Of a DNA stretch of 64,000 bases, positions 20,873-30,621 are shown one piece after another. Position 1 is the first letter of the stretch. Each line of letters opens with the position of its first letter. Under the pieces are notes generated by a model. That model was not told where the DNA came from. It made no database searches and saw nothing but the letters and a program-made list of their open reading frames with translations. The translations under genes were made by a program, and so were the position numbers. Source of the stretch: Acidipropionibacterium sp. (lineage in GTDB: Bacteria > Actinomycetota > Actinomycetes > Propionibacteriales > Propionibacteriaceae); contig JALCLH010000006.1 in the NCBI GenBank assembly GCA_022647765.1, forward strand, positions 1 through 64,000, read 5' to 3'.

Positions 20873-21740
20873 CTACTCGTCAACCTCCCAGAGAGCGGAT
20901 ATCGGCACGGCGACCTTCTTCGGGCCGAAGGGTAGTGTCTGCTGCCCGGTATAGAGAACGACACCGGCAACGGGATCATCGCCGATTCTGGAGGCAAGGT
21001 GATTGATCCCGCGGAAATCGTCGGAGCGGACGGTTGACGCCGATTTCACTTCGACGGCCACAACGCGCCCGCGCCGGTCCTCGAGGATGGCGTCGACTTC
21101 GACCTGGTCCTTCGTGCGGTAGTGGAAGAGTTCGGCTCGAGTGCGTGACCACGACAGCTGCCGCGCGATCTCGCTGACGACGAAGCCTTCCAGGAGGCCG
21201 CCCAGCGGGCTGTCGAACCGTCGCAACGACGAGTCCGTCTGCCCGAGTTGATCGGCTGCGATTCCGGAGTCGACAAAATAGAGTTTCGGTGTGCGGGTCG
21301 CGCGGGCGCTGAGATTTCTCGTCCATGCAGGCAGACGTTTGATGAGGAAGACCTGTTCAAGCAGGGCGATATAGTTCTCAGCCGTCCCGCGGGCGATGCC
21401 GAGATCCCCGGCGAGTGCGGCCGGAGTCAGCAGGTTTCCGCTGCGTGCTGCGAGCAGGCGTATGAGGTTCTTCATCTGCGGGCCTCGTTCGATGGCGCTG
21501 ACCTGGATGACATCGCGGTTGATCAGATCAGCGACGTAGTTGTCGAAGAATCTCTCTCGCCGTCGCCCCGTCCTGGCGACCGCCTCCGGGAATCCTCCCC
21601 GGACCAGACGGTCGATGTAGTCATTGCGGACGAGCCGGCTGTCGTGCCGGAACTCGGGACCAATTTCGAAGATCCTGTCGACAAAGCAACCGCCGGTGGT
21701 TCCTGGAAGCCCCTCGATCTCATCCCGGGAGAGCGGAGTG
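20873..21740 (-). pseudogene. DUF4143 ATPase remnant (C-terminal half only)
   Basis: LLAARSGNLLTPAALAGDLGIARGTAENYIALLEQVFLIKRLPAW ... VEVDAILEDRRGRVVAVEVKSA; no Walker A/B upstream. Confidence 0.7.
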
Positions 21741-21767
21741 TAGGGGTCACGTACTCCAGTCTGGCAT

Positions 21768-21836
21768 GTGTTGGCGTTTCGTCGCTGCTCATGTTGGCGT
21801 TTCGTCGCTCACTGTGTTGGCGTTTGGTCGCTTCCA
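21768..21836. repeat. three 23-bp tandem repeats (tgttggcgtttcgtcgct...)
   Basis: Direct reading at the junction between the DUF4143 remnant and the MFS gene. Confidence 0.85.
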
Positions 21837-23353
21837 GGAGCCGACTGCCGCAGTGTCTCGCCGTTGTCCGCGGCGTCGTGGGAGGCCATGATCTTCCCCG
21901 GCAACCACAGCGACACCACTGCCCCGAGCAGACTGATCGCCACCGCCGCGCCGAAGGCCCAGTGGAACCCCGCCACCCCGCCCAGGTGATGGGTGGCCAC
22001 CGCCGACTCCAGCACGACGGCGGCGACCGCCGTCCCTACGCAGGTGCCGACCTGCTGGGTCATCCGGGTGAGGATCGAAGCGTGCGCGGCAGAGGCCGCG
22101 TCGACGTCGCGGTAGGCCACGGTCATGGCGGGGATGAGCAGGGCGCCGATGGCGAGCCCGCGCAGCAGCAGCACCCCCGAGAGCACGAGATTGCTGGTGG
22201 TCGCGGTGGCGAAGCAGAACGGCAGCGTGGTGGCCGCGGTGAGCAGGAAGCCGACCAGAGAGACGACGCGCCCGCCGAGGCGGTCGCTGAGTCGACCCGC
22301 CACCGTCCGGCTGAGCAGCGATCCGACACCCTGGGGCACCAGCAGCAGCGCCGCCCGGAGCACCGACTGCCCGCGCAACTCCTGCCAGTACAGCGGCAGC
22401 AGGAACTGCGCGGCGTACATGGCCGCACCGCACAGGAACAGCGTCCCGGAGGCCGAGGCGACCGACCTGAATCGCAGCAGGGTGACGTCGACCAGGGTTC
22501 GCTGCGGATCCCGGGTCCGTGGCCACCACACGAAGAAGGCGAGCAGGCAGGCCCCGGCGATCAGCGGGAGGACGACGTCGGAATGGGTGGCGCCGCCCTC
22601 GCGGGCGATATTGGTCAGCCCCCACAGCAGCAGGGCGAGCCCGCCGGACACCGAGACGAGGCCGACGACGTCCAGACCGGGACGCCGTTCCGGCAGTGGC
22701 TCCTCGCCGCGGAAGGCGGGAATCGCGACGGCGATCGCAGCGATCCCGATCGGCACGTTGACCAGGAACAGCCAGTGCCAGGACAGCCAGTTGAGCACCA
22801 GCCCGCCGAGCACCGGGCCGAGGATGGGCCCGGCGGCGATCGGCAGGGACAGGGTCGCGACCATGCCGCCGAGCTCCTCGATGCCCCGGAGCTTCGCCTG
22901 CTGGACGGCCATGGTCTGCATGAGCGGCATGAGGATGCCGGCCGCGAAACCCTGGATGGCGCGGAATGCGATGAGCGAGCCGGGCCCCCAGGCCAGGGAG
23001 CACAGCACGGAGCCGGAGATGAAGGCGATGAGGCCGAACAGCCACAGCCGACGGCTCCCGAAGCGCAGCTGCGCCCAGCCGACGACCGGAACCGCCACGG
23101 CGAGGGCCAGCAGATAGGAGGTGGTCACCCACTGGATGGTGGACGCGGTGGTGCCGAAGGCGTCCATCAGGGTGTGAAGCCCGATCGAGACGATGGTGGA
23201 GTCCATCACCGGCATGATCCCGCCCAGGATGACGGCGGTCATCAGCAGTCCGAGGCCCGCCATCCCGGTGGGCTGTGCGGGCTTGGCTGCCGGAGCCGTG
23301 GCCCGAGTGTCCGTGTCCATTTTTCTCCTCCCGGCCGACGCGGTGTCGGTCAT
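21809..23353 (-). CDS. MFS drug transporter (DHA2/EmrB-QacA-like)
   Basis: 514 aa; MPVMDSTIVSIGLHTL, WVTTSYLLALAVAVPVVGW. Confidence 0.93.
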   Translation of the reverse strand: MTDTASAGRRKMDTDTRATAPAAKPAQPTGMAGLGLLMTAVILGGIMPVMDSTIVSIGLHTLMDAFGTTASTIQWVTTSYLLALAVAVPVVGWAQLRFGSRRLWLFGLIAFISGSVLCSLAWGPGSLIAFRAIQGFAAGILMPLMQTMAVQQAKLRGIEELGGMVATLSLPIAAGPILGPVLGGLVLNWLSWHWLFLVNVPIGIAAIAVAIPAFRGEEPLPERRPGLDVVGLVSVSGGLALLLWGLTNIAREGGATHSDVVLPLIAGACLLAFFVWWPRTRDPQRTLVDVTLLRFRSVASASGTLFLCGAAMYAAQFLLPLYWQELRGQSVLRAALLLVPQGVGSLLSRTVAGRLSDRLGGRVVSLVGFLLTAATTLPFCFATATTSNLVLSGVLLLRGLAIGALLIPAMTVAYRDVDAASAAHASILTRMTQQVGTCVGTAVAAVVLESAVATHHLGGVAGFHWAFGAAVAISLLGAVVSLWLPGKIMASHDAADNGETLRQSAPGSDQTPTQ

Positions 23354-23354
23354 T

Positions 23355-23424
23355 AGATACTGACTCGTATCTTCAAGGACGTGAGGAGCATACGTCGGTT
23401 CGATAAGATACTCAACAGGATCTT
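23355..23424. promoter_or_regulatory. two TetR operator-like sites
   Basis: agatactgactcgtatct (23355-23372) and agatactcaacaggatct (within 23405-23424) between divergent MFS and TetR genes. Confidence 0.65.
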
Positions 23425-23436
23425 GGAGGAGGGGCG

Positions 23437-24099
23437 ATGCCGACCGACAGTGCCACCGGGCAGAGTGGGACCAACAGACCGGGCGGGACGAACGGACCGG
23501 GCGGGAGACGACGCCGGGGAGCCGTGCTGGAGGCTGCGATTCTGGACGCCGCCTGGGATCAGATCCGTGAGGCCGGCGTCGCCGGATTCACCTTCGACGC
23601 CGTGGCATCGAGGGCCCGCACCTCCAAGCCGGTGCTCTACCGGCGCTGGCCCTCCCGCAAGGAACTCCTGGCGGCCACTCTGCATCGTCAGCTCGTCGTC
23701 AACCCGTTGGTGGTGCCCGACCTGGGTTCGCTGCGCGACGAGCTCGCCCGCCTACTCCGCGAGGACAGCGAGAAGCGGTTCCAGTTCATCGGGGTGTTCG
23801 GCAGCCTCGGCGTCGTCCTCGACGGCTCATCGGTGAGCTTCGCCGAGCTGCGCCGGCTGGCCATCGGCGGCTCGCAGAGCACCATGGACGCGATCCTGGT
23901 CAGGGCGCGAGAGCGCGGTGAGATCACCGTCGACCTTCCCGAGCGGGTGGCCGGGCTGCCCTTCGAGATGCTGCGCGGTCAGGTCCTCATGACCCAGAAG
24001 CCGCTGGACGAGGAGTCGATCGGCTCCATCGTCGATGAGGTCTTCCTGCCGTTGGTGCGGGCCTATGAGCACGGGCTGGACGCCGCGAACGAGGGGTAG
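23437..24099 (+). CDS. TetR-family regulator
   Basis: AAWDQIREAGVAGFTFDAVASRARTSKPVLYRRWPSRKELL. Confidence 0.93.
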   Translation: MPTDSATGQSGTNRPGGTNGPGGRRRRGAVLEAAILDAAWDQIREAGVAGFTFDAVASRARTSKPVLYRRWPSRKELLAATLHRQLVVNPLVVPDLGSLRDELARLLREDSEKRFQFIGVFGSLGVVLDGSSVSFAELRRLAIGGSQSTMDAILVRARERGEITVDLPERVAGLPFEMLRGQVLMTQKPLDEESIGSIVDEVFLPLVRAYEHGLDAANEG

Positions 24100-24142
24100 G
24101 TGCTGATCACTTCCGTGCCGCAGGGGTCCGATGCGGAGCAGG

Positions 24143-24226
24143 GGGTGGAAACTTTCACTCGCGTAAGGACCCTCTTCGGGATTGACTGCGCTCGGTCGGG
24201 CCTTACGCGAGTGAAAGTTTCACCCC
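24143..24226. repeat. ~84-bp palindromic element (family C)
   Basis: gtggaaactttcactcgcgtaagg ... ccttacgcgagtgaaagtttcac. Confidence 0.9.
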
Positions 24227-24360
24227 ACCGCGTCCCTGCTCTCCCGCCGGTTGGTCAGGAGGGCCTCGACCAGATGTCCGACATCCGCTGGATGGCCTCG
24301 GCGGGCGTCATCGTGCGGATCTCCGCCTCGGGAACTTCGCTGTTCGCAGGAGCTGGTGGA

Positions 24361-25059
24361 TCAGGCCGGCGGGGATCGCCGCGTCTTCACGTCCGGGGCA
24401 TTTGTCTCGCGGCCCCGAATCGCGTCCGCCCACCAGGTGAGCCGGTCTTTCACACCCTGCAACTGAGATGCAGTCACGTCGTAGTCTGTCACCTCGGACG
24501 GCAGGATCTTCGTGACGCGATCGAGTCGCTGAGCGAGATAGTCGGGCGTGAATCCGCCATCGGATCGCTCGGCCAGATGGTAGAGATCCTCGTCGTTGTA
24601 CAAACCGCTGGACCGGATAGCGTCTGCGTCGAGGTAGTCTCGAACCTCACCGCGAGAGAACAGCGCCGCGATCTTGTTGCCCACGGCTTCGTCGCGTGCG
24701 AGTACTGGGCCGATTTCCAGACGTACTGCTTGTTCCGACCGCCAGTCGACACCGATGTCCACCCCGACGTGAATTCCGGCGGGCGAGTTCACCTCGAACT
24801 GTGCGAACCCGGCTTGACGACGCAGGGTCTCGACCCTGTACCCGGCCTGTTCGAGTCGGTTGATCATTTGGTCCAGGGCCGGATCGAACTGTTCCAACGC
24901 ACCCTGCACCGTGAACAGGTCGACGTCCTTGGTAGGCCTGTCGATTAATCCATGCTCGCGGATTGCGCCCGATCCAGCCAAGGCGAAGTGGTCGGGCCCG
25001 AGCGCTTCGAGAGCGATCCTGGTGATCCGTCGCTGCTCGGCTACGAGCTCGGCGTCCAT
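24361..25059 (-). CDS. AbiEii-like nucleotidyltransferase
   Basis: FALAGSGAIREHGLIDRPTKDVDLFT; NKIAALFSRGEVRDYLDADAI. Confidence 0.75.
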   Translation of the reverse strand: MDAELVAEQRRITRIALEALGPDHFALAGSGAIREHGLIDRPTKDVDLFTVQGALEQFDPALDQMINRLEQAGYRVETLRRQAGFAQFEVNSPAGIHVGVDIGVDWRSEQAVRLEIGPVLARDEAVGNKIAALFSRGEVRDYLDADAIRSSGLYNDEDLYHLAERSDGGFTPDYLAQRLDRVTKILPSEVTDYDVTASQLQGVKDRLTWWADAIRGRETNAPDVKTRRSPPA

Positions 25060-25391
25060 GCCAGCCCGTGCAGTTGGGGGAATCGTCCTTCCCATAGCTG
25101 TATGACCCGTTTATCCAAGTTGAGATCGGGCCACAATTCGATCAGCCGAATCCGATTGAGGAACTGTCGTTGATCTTCGACCGTGCCTTCGGCCAGGACG
25201 GCCTGGTAGACGACGCGGGCTCCTCCGGTCTCCCCGACGTCGTAGGTGCGATCGCCGGGCACCCACCGCAAACGCAAAGGCAGGGTGACCGCGCCCGTGG
25301 CCGGTCCGTGCAACTCGTCGAGCGAGTCGGGCGCTTCGATCGGCTTGACGTCGCGGAACCGCAGATGCTCCGTGGTCTCGGTCATAGTCAC
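25041..25391 (-). CDS. small hypothetical partner of the nucleotidyltransferase (putative antitoxin)
   Basis: 116 aa ORF overlapping the downstream NTase ORF. Confidence 0.5.
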   Translation of the reverse strand: MTMTETTEHLRFRDVKPIEAPDSLDELHGPATGAVTLPLRLRWVPGDRTYDVGETGGARVVYQAVLAEGTVEDQRQFLNRIRLIELWPDLNLDKRVIQLWEGRFPQLHGLAWTPSS

Positions 25392-25453
25392 CCCCTCGTC
25401 TCCTTCGAGCCTACAAGATCCCCGATCCGGTGAGATCGTCCGGCGACGGCGAT

Positions 25454-25524
25454 GGATTTCACTCCAGACACGCCGTATTTCGGCCCGGAGAAGGCCTCGG
25501 GACGGCGAATCTGGAGTGAAATCC
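25454..25524. repeat. palindromic element family B copy 1
   Basis: ggatttcactccaga ... tctggagtgaaatcc. Confidence 0.88.
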
Positions 25525-25571
25525 TGCAGAGGGGCTGACGAACTCGCCCCAACCGCATCCCCTCCTCCCGA

Positions 25572-26394
25572 TCACGAGTCCTCCTCGGGCCCGAGGAGGT
25601 CGTCGAGGACCTCGGGAACCCGCTCCGCGGGCAGGCTCATCCACCTTCCGTCGGGGTGGACCACGACCAGGGGCGCGTGATTGCAGGGATACATGCATCC
25701 GGTCTGGGTCATCAGCACGTCCTCGTCGGTGACGCCGCGCCGGTGCAGTTCGGCGGACAGCGCGGCGTGGGTCCGGTCCCCGCCCCGGGCGTTGCAGCGC
25801 GGTCCCCGGCACACCAGCATGTGGTAGCGCACCGGCGGCACCTCCTGCCACGCCGGGCTGGTGAGCCCGGCCTCGCGTCCGGTCACCTCGCGCCAGCCCC
25901 AGTCGGGGCCCGAGTGGTCTCCGTTATCGGCGGTCGCGACTCCGGTTCCGGCGGTCGGGACGCCGGTTCCACAGCCCCCGACGCCCGACGCCGCCCCCGA
26001 CGGCGTCCTCGCGACCGGCGTCCCCGGCCCCCTCCGGCGTCTCCCCGGGACGCAGCACATGCCGGCAGACCCTCAGCACGAACTCGCCGTCCGGCTCGGT
26101 CTCCCGCCTCTCGCGCAGCCAGGCTCCGGCCACCCGGCGCAGCCAGGACAGCGGAACCGGACCGTCCAGGGTCGTCATCCCCATCAGATCGACCCGGCGC
26201 ACCCCGCGCTCGGCGAACCCATCCAGGGCGGCGTGCAGGGAGACGCCGTCCCCCTGCATCTGGGCGTGACCCCAGCCGCCGGCCGCGAAGGCCGCCGCCC
26301 GCGCGGCGCACTCCCCGGCGTCCGGGAAGGTCAGCCCGACCAGCAGCCTCCCCGTCGCGCCAGCCCCAGCCATACCGAAGTCAGTTCCGTCCAT
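25572..26394 (-). CDS. 2Fe-2S thioredoxin-like ferredoxin protein, frameshifted in linker (~26000)
   Basis: C-terminal YHMLVCRGPRCNARGG...VLMTQTGCMYPCNHAPLVVVHPDG; N-terminal half in other frame from 26394. Confidence 0.7.
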
Positions 26395-27151
26395 CGTCCA
26401 CCAGTCCCGTCCAGGAGAATCTCATCCGGTCGCTGCGGCGCACCCGCCCGTCGACCCCGAAGTGCCGTCTCACCATCTCCTCGGTGAGGACGTCGTCCAC
26501 CGGACCCTGGGCCACCAGCCGGCCCGAGTCCATCACCAGCAGATCGTCCGCGAAGGCCGCCGCCAGATCCAGGTCGTGGATCACCGCGACCGTCGTCGTG
26601 CCCAGCTCGCGCACCTTCTCCAGCAGCCCGATCTGGTGACGCTGGTCCAGGTGATTCGTCGGCTCGTCGAGCAGCAGCACCCGCGGCTCCTGGGCCAGCG
26701 CCCGGGCCAGCTGCACCCGCTGCTTCTCGCCGCCCGACAGGCTCGACCAACTGCGGTCGGCCAGATCTGCGACTCCGGTGGCCTCCATCATCGCGGCCAC
26801 CTGCGGGTCGGACCCGCCGCCGCGCCCCCACCGGCCCCGGTAGGGAATCCGGCCCAGCGCCACGACGTCGGCCACCGCGAGATCGACATTGGCCCGGGGC
26901 ACCTGCTCCAGCAGGGCGATGGTGCGGGCGCGACGCCGTCGCGGAATCTGCGCCAGATCCGTCCCCTCCAGCAGCACCCGGCCGTGGCTGGGGGTGCGCA
27001 GCCCCGCCATCAGATGCAGCAGGGTCGTCTTGCCCGAGCCGTTCAGCCCGACCACCATCGTCATCCGGCCGGCGATCACGCGGGTCGTCACCCCGGAGAT
27101 GATCGTGCGGCCATCGGCCTGCCAGGCCAGATCCTCGGTGGCCAGCGCCAC
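26381..27151 (-). CDS. BtuD/FecE-type ABC ATP-binding protein
   Basis: GLNGSGKTTLLHLMAG, LSGGEKQRVQLARALAQEPRVLLLDEPTNHLD. Confidence 0.93.
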   Translation of the reverse strand: MALATEDLAWQADGRTIISGVTTRVIAGRMTMVVGLNGSGKTTLLHLMAGLRTPSHGRVLLEGTDLAQIPRRRRARTIALLEQVPRANVDLAVADVVALGRIPYRGRWGRGGGSDPQVAAMMEATGVADLADRSWSSLSGGEKQRVQLARALAQEPRVLLLDEPTNHLDQRHQIGLLEKVRELGTTTVAVIHDLDLAAAFADDLLVMDSGRLVAQGPVDDVLTEEMVRRHFGVDGRVRRSDRMRFSWTGLVDDGRN

Positions 27152-27172
27152 CCGACCGTCGATCTGCCCGGC

Positions 27173-28214
27173 TCATGACCGCCTCGCCTGACGTCTCAGC
27201 AGCACCACGAGCACCGGGGCGCCGGCGGCCGCGGTGATCACCCCGACCGGGATCTCCGAGCCCGGCGCCAGGGTCCTCGCCGCGGTGTCCGACCAGAGGG
27301 TGAGCAGCGCGCCGGCCAGCGCCGACAGCGGCAGCAGGCCGGCGTGACGCGGGCCCCACCAGCAGTCCGCACGATGTGCGGCACGGTGAGCCCCACGAAC
27401 CCGATCGGGCCGACGAAGGCCACGCAGATCGCGGTCGCCAGGGCGGTGCCGACCATGAAGGCCCAGCGCACCGGCGTCACCGCGATGCCCAGGGACTGGG
27501 CGCTGACGTCGCCGAAGGCGAAGGCGTCCAGCACCCGCGCGTTGGCCAGGCAGACCGCCAGGGCGGCCAGCCGCGGTGATGAGCAGGGTGGACGCCGAGG
27601 CCCAGCGCAGCCCGGTGAACGCGCCGAGTGTCCAGGCCAGGGCCGAGCGGGCGGCGTCCTGCTGGCCGAAGACCATGATCATGAGGTTCACCGCGGCGGT
27701 GCACAACTGCCCGACGGCGACGCCGGCCAGGATCGTGCGGCCCGGCCGGCAACTGCCCCGACCGGCCGGTGGCCATCGCCAGCACGAGCACCAGGGCGAC
27801 GATCGCCCCGGCGAAGGAGGCCAGGGTCATCATCACCGTCTGCGACAGGGCACTGTTGACGCCGATCACCAGCACCGCCACCGCGCCGACCGAGGCCCCG
27901 CTGGAGATGCCCAGCAGATAGGGGTCGGCCAGCTCGTTGCCGGTGAGGGTCTGCAGGATCGCCCCCGACAGTGCCAGCAGCGCCCCGACCGCGATCGACC
28001 CGAGCACCCGCGGAGCCCGCATCTGCCAGACGATCTCGTCATTCAGAGGCGTGACGCCGGCTCCCGCGATGAGCCGCATCCGGCGGGCGACGACCCCCAC
28101 GACGTCGGCGGCCGGGATGTGCACCGAGCCGACTCCGAGCACCACGATGGCGCTGGCGATCAGCGCGGCCAGCAGGACCAGGGACCAGAGCGCGGTCCGG
28201 GCTGGCGGCGTCAC
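27173..28214 (-). CDS. BtuC/FecCD-type permease, interrupted by three apparent frameshifts
   Basis: Family motifs spread over three frames: GNELADPYLLGISSGASVGA; VFGQQDAARSALAWTLGAFTGL; GPIGFVGLTVPHIVRT; EIPVGVITAAAGAPVLVVLL. Confidence 0.8.
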
Positions 28215-28225
28215 GCCATCCCCGC

Positions 28226-29386
28226 TCACTTCTTGAACTTCGCCAGCCCGTCGCTCACCGTCTGCGCGCCGTCCGTCAGCTGGGCGCCCGGCGTGGTGGC
28301 CGCGAAGGGCAGGGTGATGAAGCTCTTGTTCTTGACCGCCCGCAGATTCTTCAGCACCGGGTCGGACTCCAGGTACTTGATCTTGTGGGCGGCGGTGTCC
28401 CAGGAGGCGTCGGCCAGCACGATGACGTCGGGGTCGGCGGAGACGACCTTCTCCCAGGATCCGTCGAACCAGTTGGCCTTCTGGCCGGCGAAGACGTTGG
28501 TGGCACCGGTCGCGGACAGGATCAGTTGTGGGCCGCCGGTGCCGCCGCCCAGGAAGGGGGTCTTGTCGCCGGAGTCGTACCAGACGACCTTGAGGCCCTT
28601 GCCGTTCTGGGCCTTCTGAACGCCCGCCAGCTCGGTCTTCTGCTGGTCGATCACCGGGGTAGCGGCCTCGGGCTTGCCGAGGATGGTGGCCACATCGGTG
28701 AGCTCGGAGTAGACGTTGGCCCAGGTGGCGTCGGCGGACTTGGCGTCCTTGGGGCAGCCGAAGGGGCTGATGTAGGTGCCGATTCCCTGCTTGGCCAGTT
28801 CGTCGCGGGTGCCCACACCCTTGTCGGTGAAGGCGCTGGAGTACGAGGCGAAGGCGAAATCCGGCTTGGCGGCCAGGAAGGTCTCCTTGTCGGGGTACTG
28901 CTTGGAGAGGACCTTTACCGAGTCGTAGGCCGACTGCCATTTGGCCGGGATGGCGCCGTCCAGGTAGGCGGTGCCCACCAGGCTCTTCTGCAGCCCGAGC
29001 GCCAGCACATCCTCGGTGGCTCCCTGGTTGAGAGTGACGCCCCTTGTGGCGGGCTTGTCGAGGGTGATCTTGCGGCCGCAGTTGGTGAGCGAGATGGTGC
29101 TCGAGGCCGCGGATCCTGCCGCTGTGGCCGAGCCCGATGCCGATCCCGATGTGGAGGAGCTGGGGGCTCCGGCGCAGCCGGACAGCCCGATCGCCAGTGC
29201 GGAGACGGCGGCTGTGGCCGCCATCGAAATGCGGGCGCGGCGGGAGGCTGTGGTGCGCGGTGCTGGGGTGGGTGGTGTTGCGGTGCCGGATGTTCCCGCG
29301 CTGGCGGCCGTTCCGCGCGGGATCGGGGTACCGGGCGTCGAGGTGCGGGGCGCGCCGATCCGGCGAAGTGGGGATGAGAAGGGCAT
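28226..29386 (-). CDS. BtuF-type cobalamin/corrinoid substrate-binding lipoprotein
   Basis: Lipobox GLSGC; LTNCGRKITLDKPATRGVTLNQG; directly behind a B12 riboswitch. Confidence 0.88.
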   Translation of the reverse strand: MPFSSPLRRIGAPRTSTPGTPIPRGTAASAGTSGTATPPTPAPRTTASRRARISMAATAAVSALAIGLSGCAGAPSSSTSGSASGSATAAGSAASSTISLTNCGRKITLDKPATRGVTLNQGATEDVLALGLQKSLVGTAYLDGAIPAKWQSAYDSVKVLSKQYPDKETFLAAKPDFAFASYSSAFTDKGVGTRDELAKQGIGTYISPFGCPKDAKSADATWANVYSELTDVATILGKPEAATPVIDQQKTELAGVQKAQNGKGLKVVWYDSGDKTPFLGGGTGGPQLILSATGATNVFAGQKANWFDGSWEKVVSADPDVIVLADASWDTAAHKIKYLESDPVLKNLRAVKNKSFITLPFAATTPGAQLTDGAQTVSDGLAKFKK

Positions 29387-29437
29387 GACGAAGCTCTTTC
29401 TGTATGACGGCTTGCGCGGCCGTGCGACCAACAGTTC

Positions 29438-29600
29438 TCGTCAGGTGGTCTTCGGACTCGGCCTCATCCCCGCACCGGAACCTTCCCGGCCGGATGCTCG
29501 CACACCCCGCCAGTGGTCACCCGTCTCCGGGCCGGTGCAGGTCAGCCATACCGCTGCGCGTCAGCTCCGGCATCTCACCGGATTCCCTTGACCTGACGGG
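29438..29600 (-). promoter_or_regulatory. cobalamin riboswitch
   Basis: Minus strand: gggaatccggtgagatgccggagctgacgcgcagcggt ... gaccactggcg...gggaagg ... gagtccgaagaccacctga. Confidence 0.92.
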
Positions 29601-29667
29601 GTCAGCCTAGGGCAGAGGCCCTCCCGACCGGCCGCCGGGGTGCGCCGGACGGGAGGAGGAGAGGGCC

Positions 29668-29748
29668 ATGGTCCCGATCACTCCCGATACGCCGTGTTCC
29701 TGCACCTTTCGTGCAGAAACCCCGCCTGTCGGGAGTGATCGGGACCAT
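29668..29748. repeat. palindromic element family A copy 6
   Basis: atggtcccgatcactcccgata ... tgtcgggagtgatcgggaccat. Confidence 0.95.
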
Positions 29749-29781
29749 GAGGTCGCTGGCGGCGCCGATCGGCGACCGTCG

Positions 29782-30621
29782 TCAGGCAGCGACCGCCTCA
29801 GCCTCCACCCTGGCGGTGTTCCGGGAGGCCGGGACCCTCCGCCGCAGTGCCGAGACCCCGCGACCGGCAACATAGATCAGCGCGCTGATGGCGGTGACGA
29901 AGAACCCCACCGGCCAGTCGCTCACGTAGGCCAGGGCGATCGACGCCCAGATGGTCACCAGGGCCAGCAGCACCGACAGCGGGATCGCCGTCACTGGACG
30001 CCGGGTGACGAAACGCGCCGCGGCCGGCGGGCCGACCAACAGGGCGAACATCAGCAGGGCCCCGACGATCGGCACGCTCATCGTCGTCGCGCAGGCGAGG
30101 ATGAAGCCGAAAACCACTGTGATGATCTGTGGGTTGACCCCGCGCGAGGGGGCCATCTCCGGCAGCACCGACGCGATCAGCAGTGGCCGGTACAGCAGGC
30201 CCACCGCCGCCAGGCACACCGCGCCGAGCACGATCATCGGGACGATCTGGACCGAGGAGACGCCGAGAATCTGCCCGAACAGCAGCGAGAAGACCTCGGC
30301 CGAGTACTCGCTGGACCGGCTGAGGAAGAACGATCCGAGCCCCAGCATCATCGCCAGCGAGAGCGCGGTGATGACGTCGCTGCGCGCCCTGCGGCCCAGC
30401 ACCGAGATAGTGAGGGCGCCGCCGGCGGCGAAGACCCCCAACCCGATGAGCGGGTCGACGCCGATCAGCACGGCCCCGGCGGCACCCGCGAAGGCGCCGT
30501 GCGGAACCGCGTGGGCCAGGAAGGAGTTGCCCCTCAGCACGACGAAGAAGCCGACCACCCCCGCGATGATCGCGACGATGGTGCCCGCCTCCCAGGCGTT
30601 GACCATGAAGTCCTCGAACAT
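29782..30621 (-). CDS. ABC-3 family metal permease (ZnuB-like)
   Basis: GVVGFFVVLRGNSFLAHAVPHGAFAGAAGAVLIG. Confidence 0.9.
   Translation of the reverse strand: MFEDFMVNAWEAGTIVAIIAGVVGFFVVLRGNSFLAHAVPHGAFAGAAGAVLIGVDPLIGLGVFAAGGALTISVLGRRARSDVITALSLAMMLGLGSFFLSRSSEYSAEVFSLLFGQILGVSSVQIVPMIVLGAVCLAAVGLLYRPLLIASVLPEMAPSRGVNPQIITVVFGFILACATTMSVPIVGALLMFALLVGPPAAARFVTRRPVTAIPLSVLLALVTIWASIALAYVSDWPVGFFVTAISALIYVAGRGVSALRRRVPASRNTARVEAEAVAA

Noticed and set aside
21248-23356. 702-aa plus-strand ORF
   Set aside because: Antisense of the MFS gene, His/Gln/Gly-rich artefact.
18118-25391. Prophage or integrative element
   Set aside because: No integrase, phage structural, replication or conjugation genes and no tRNA/att sites recognized.
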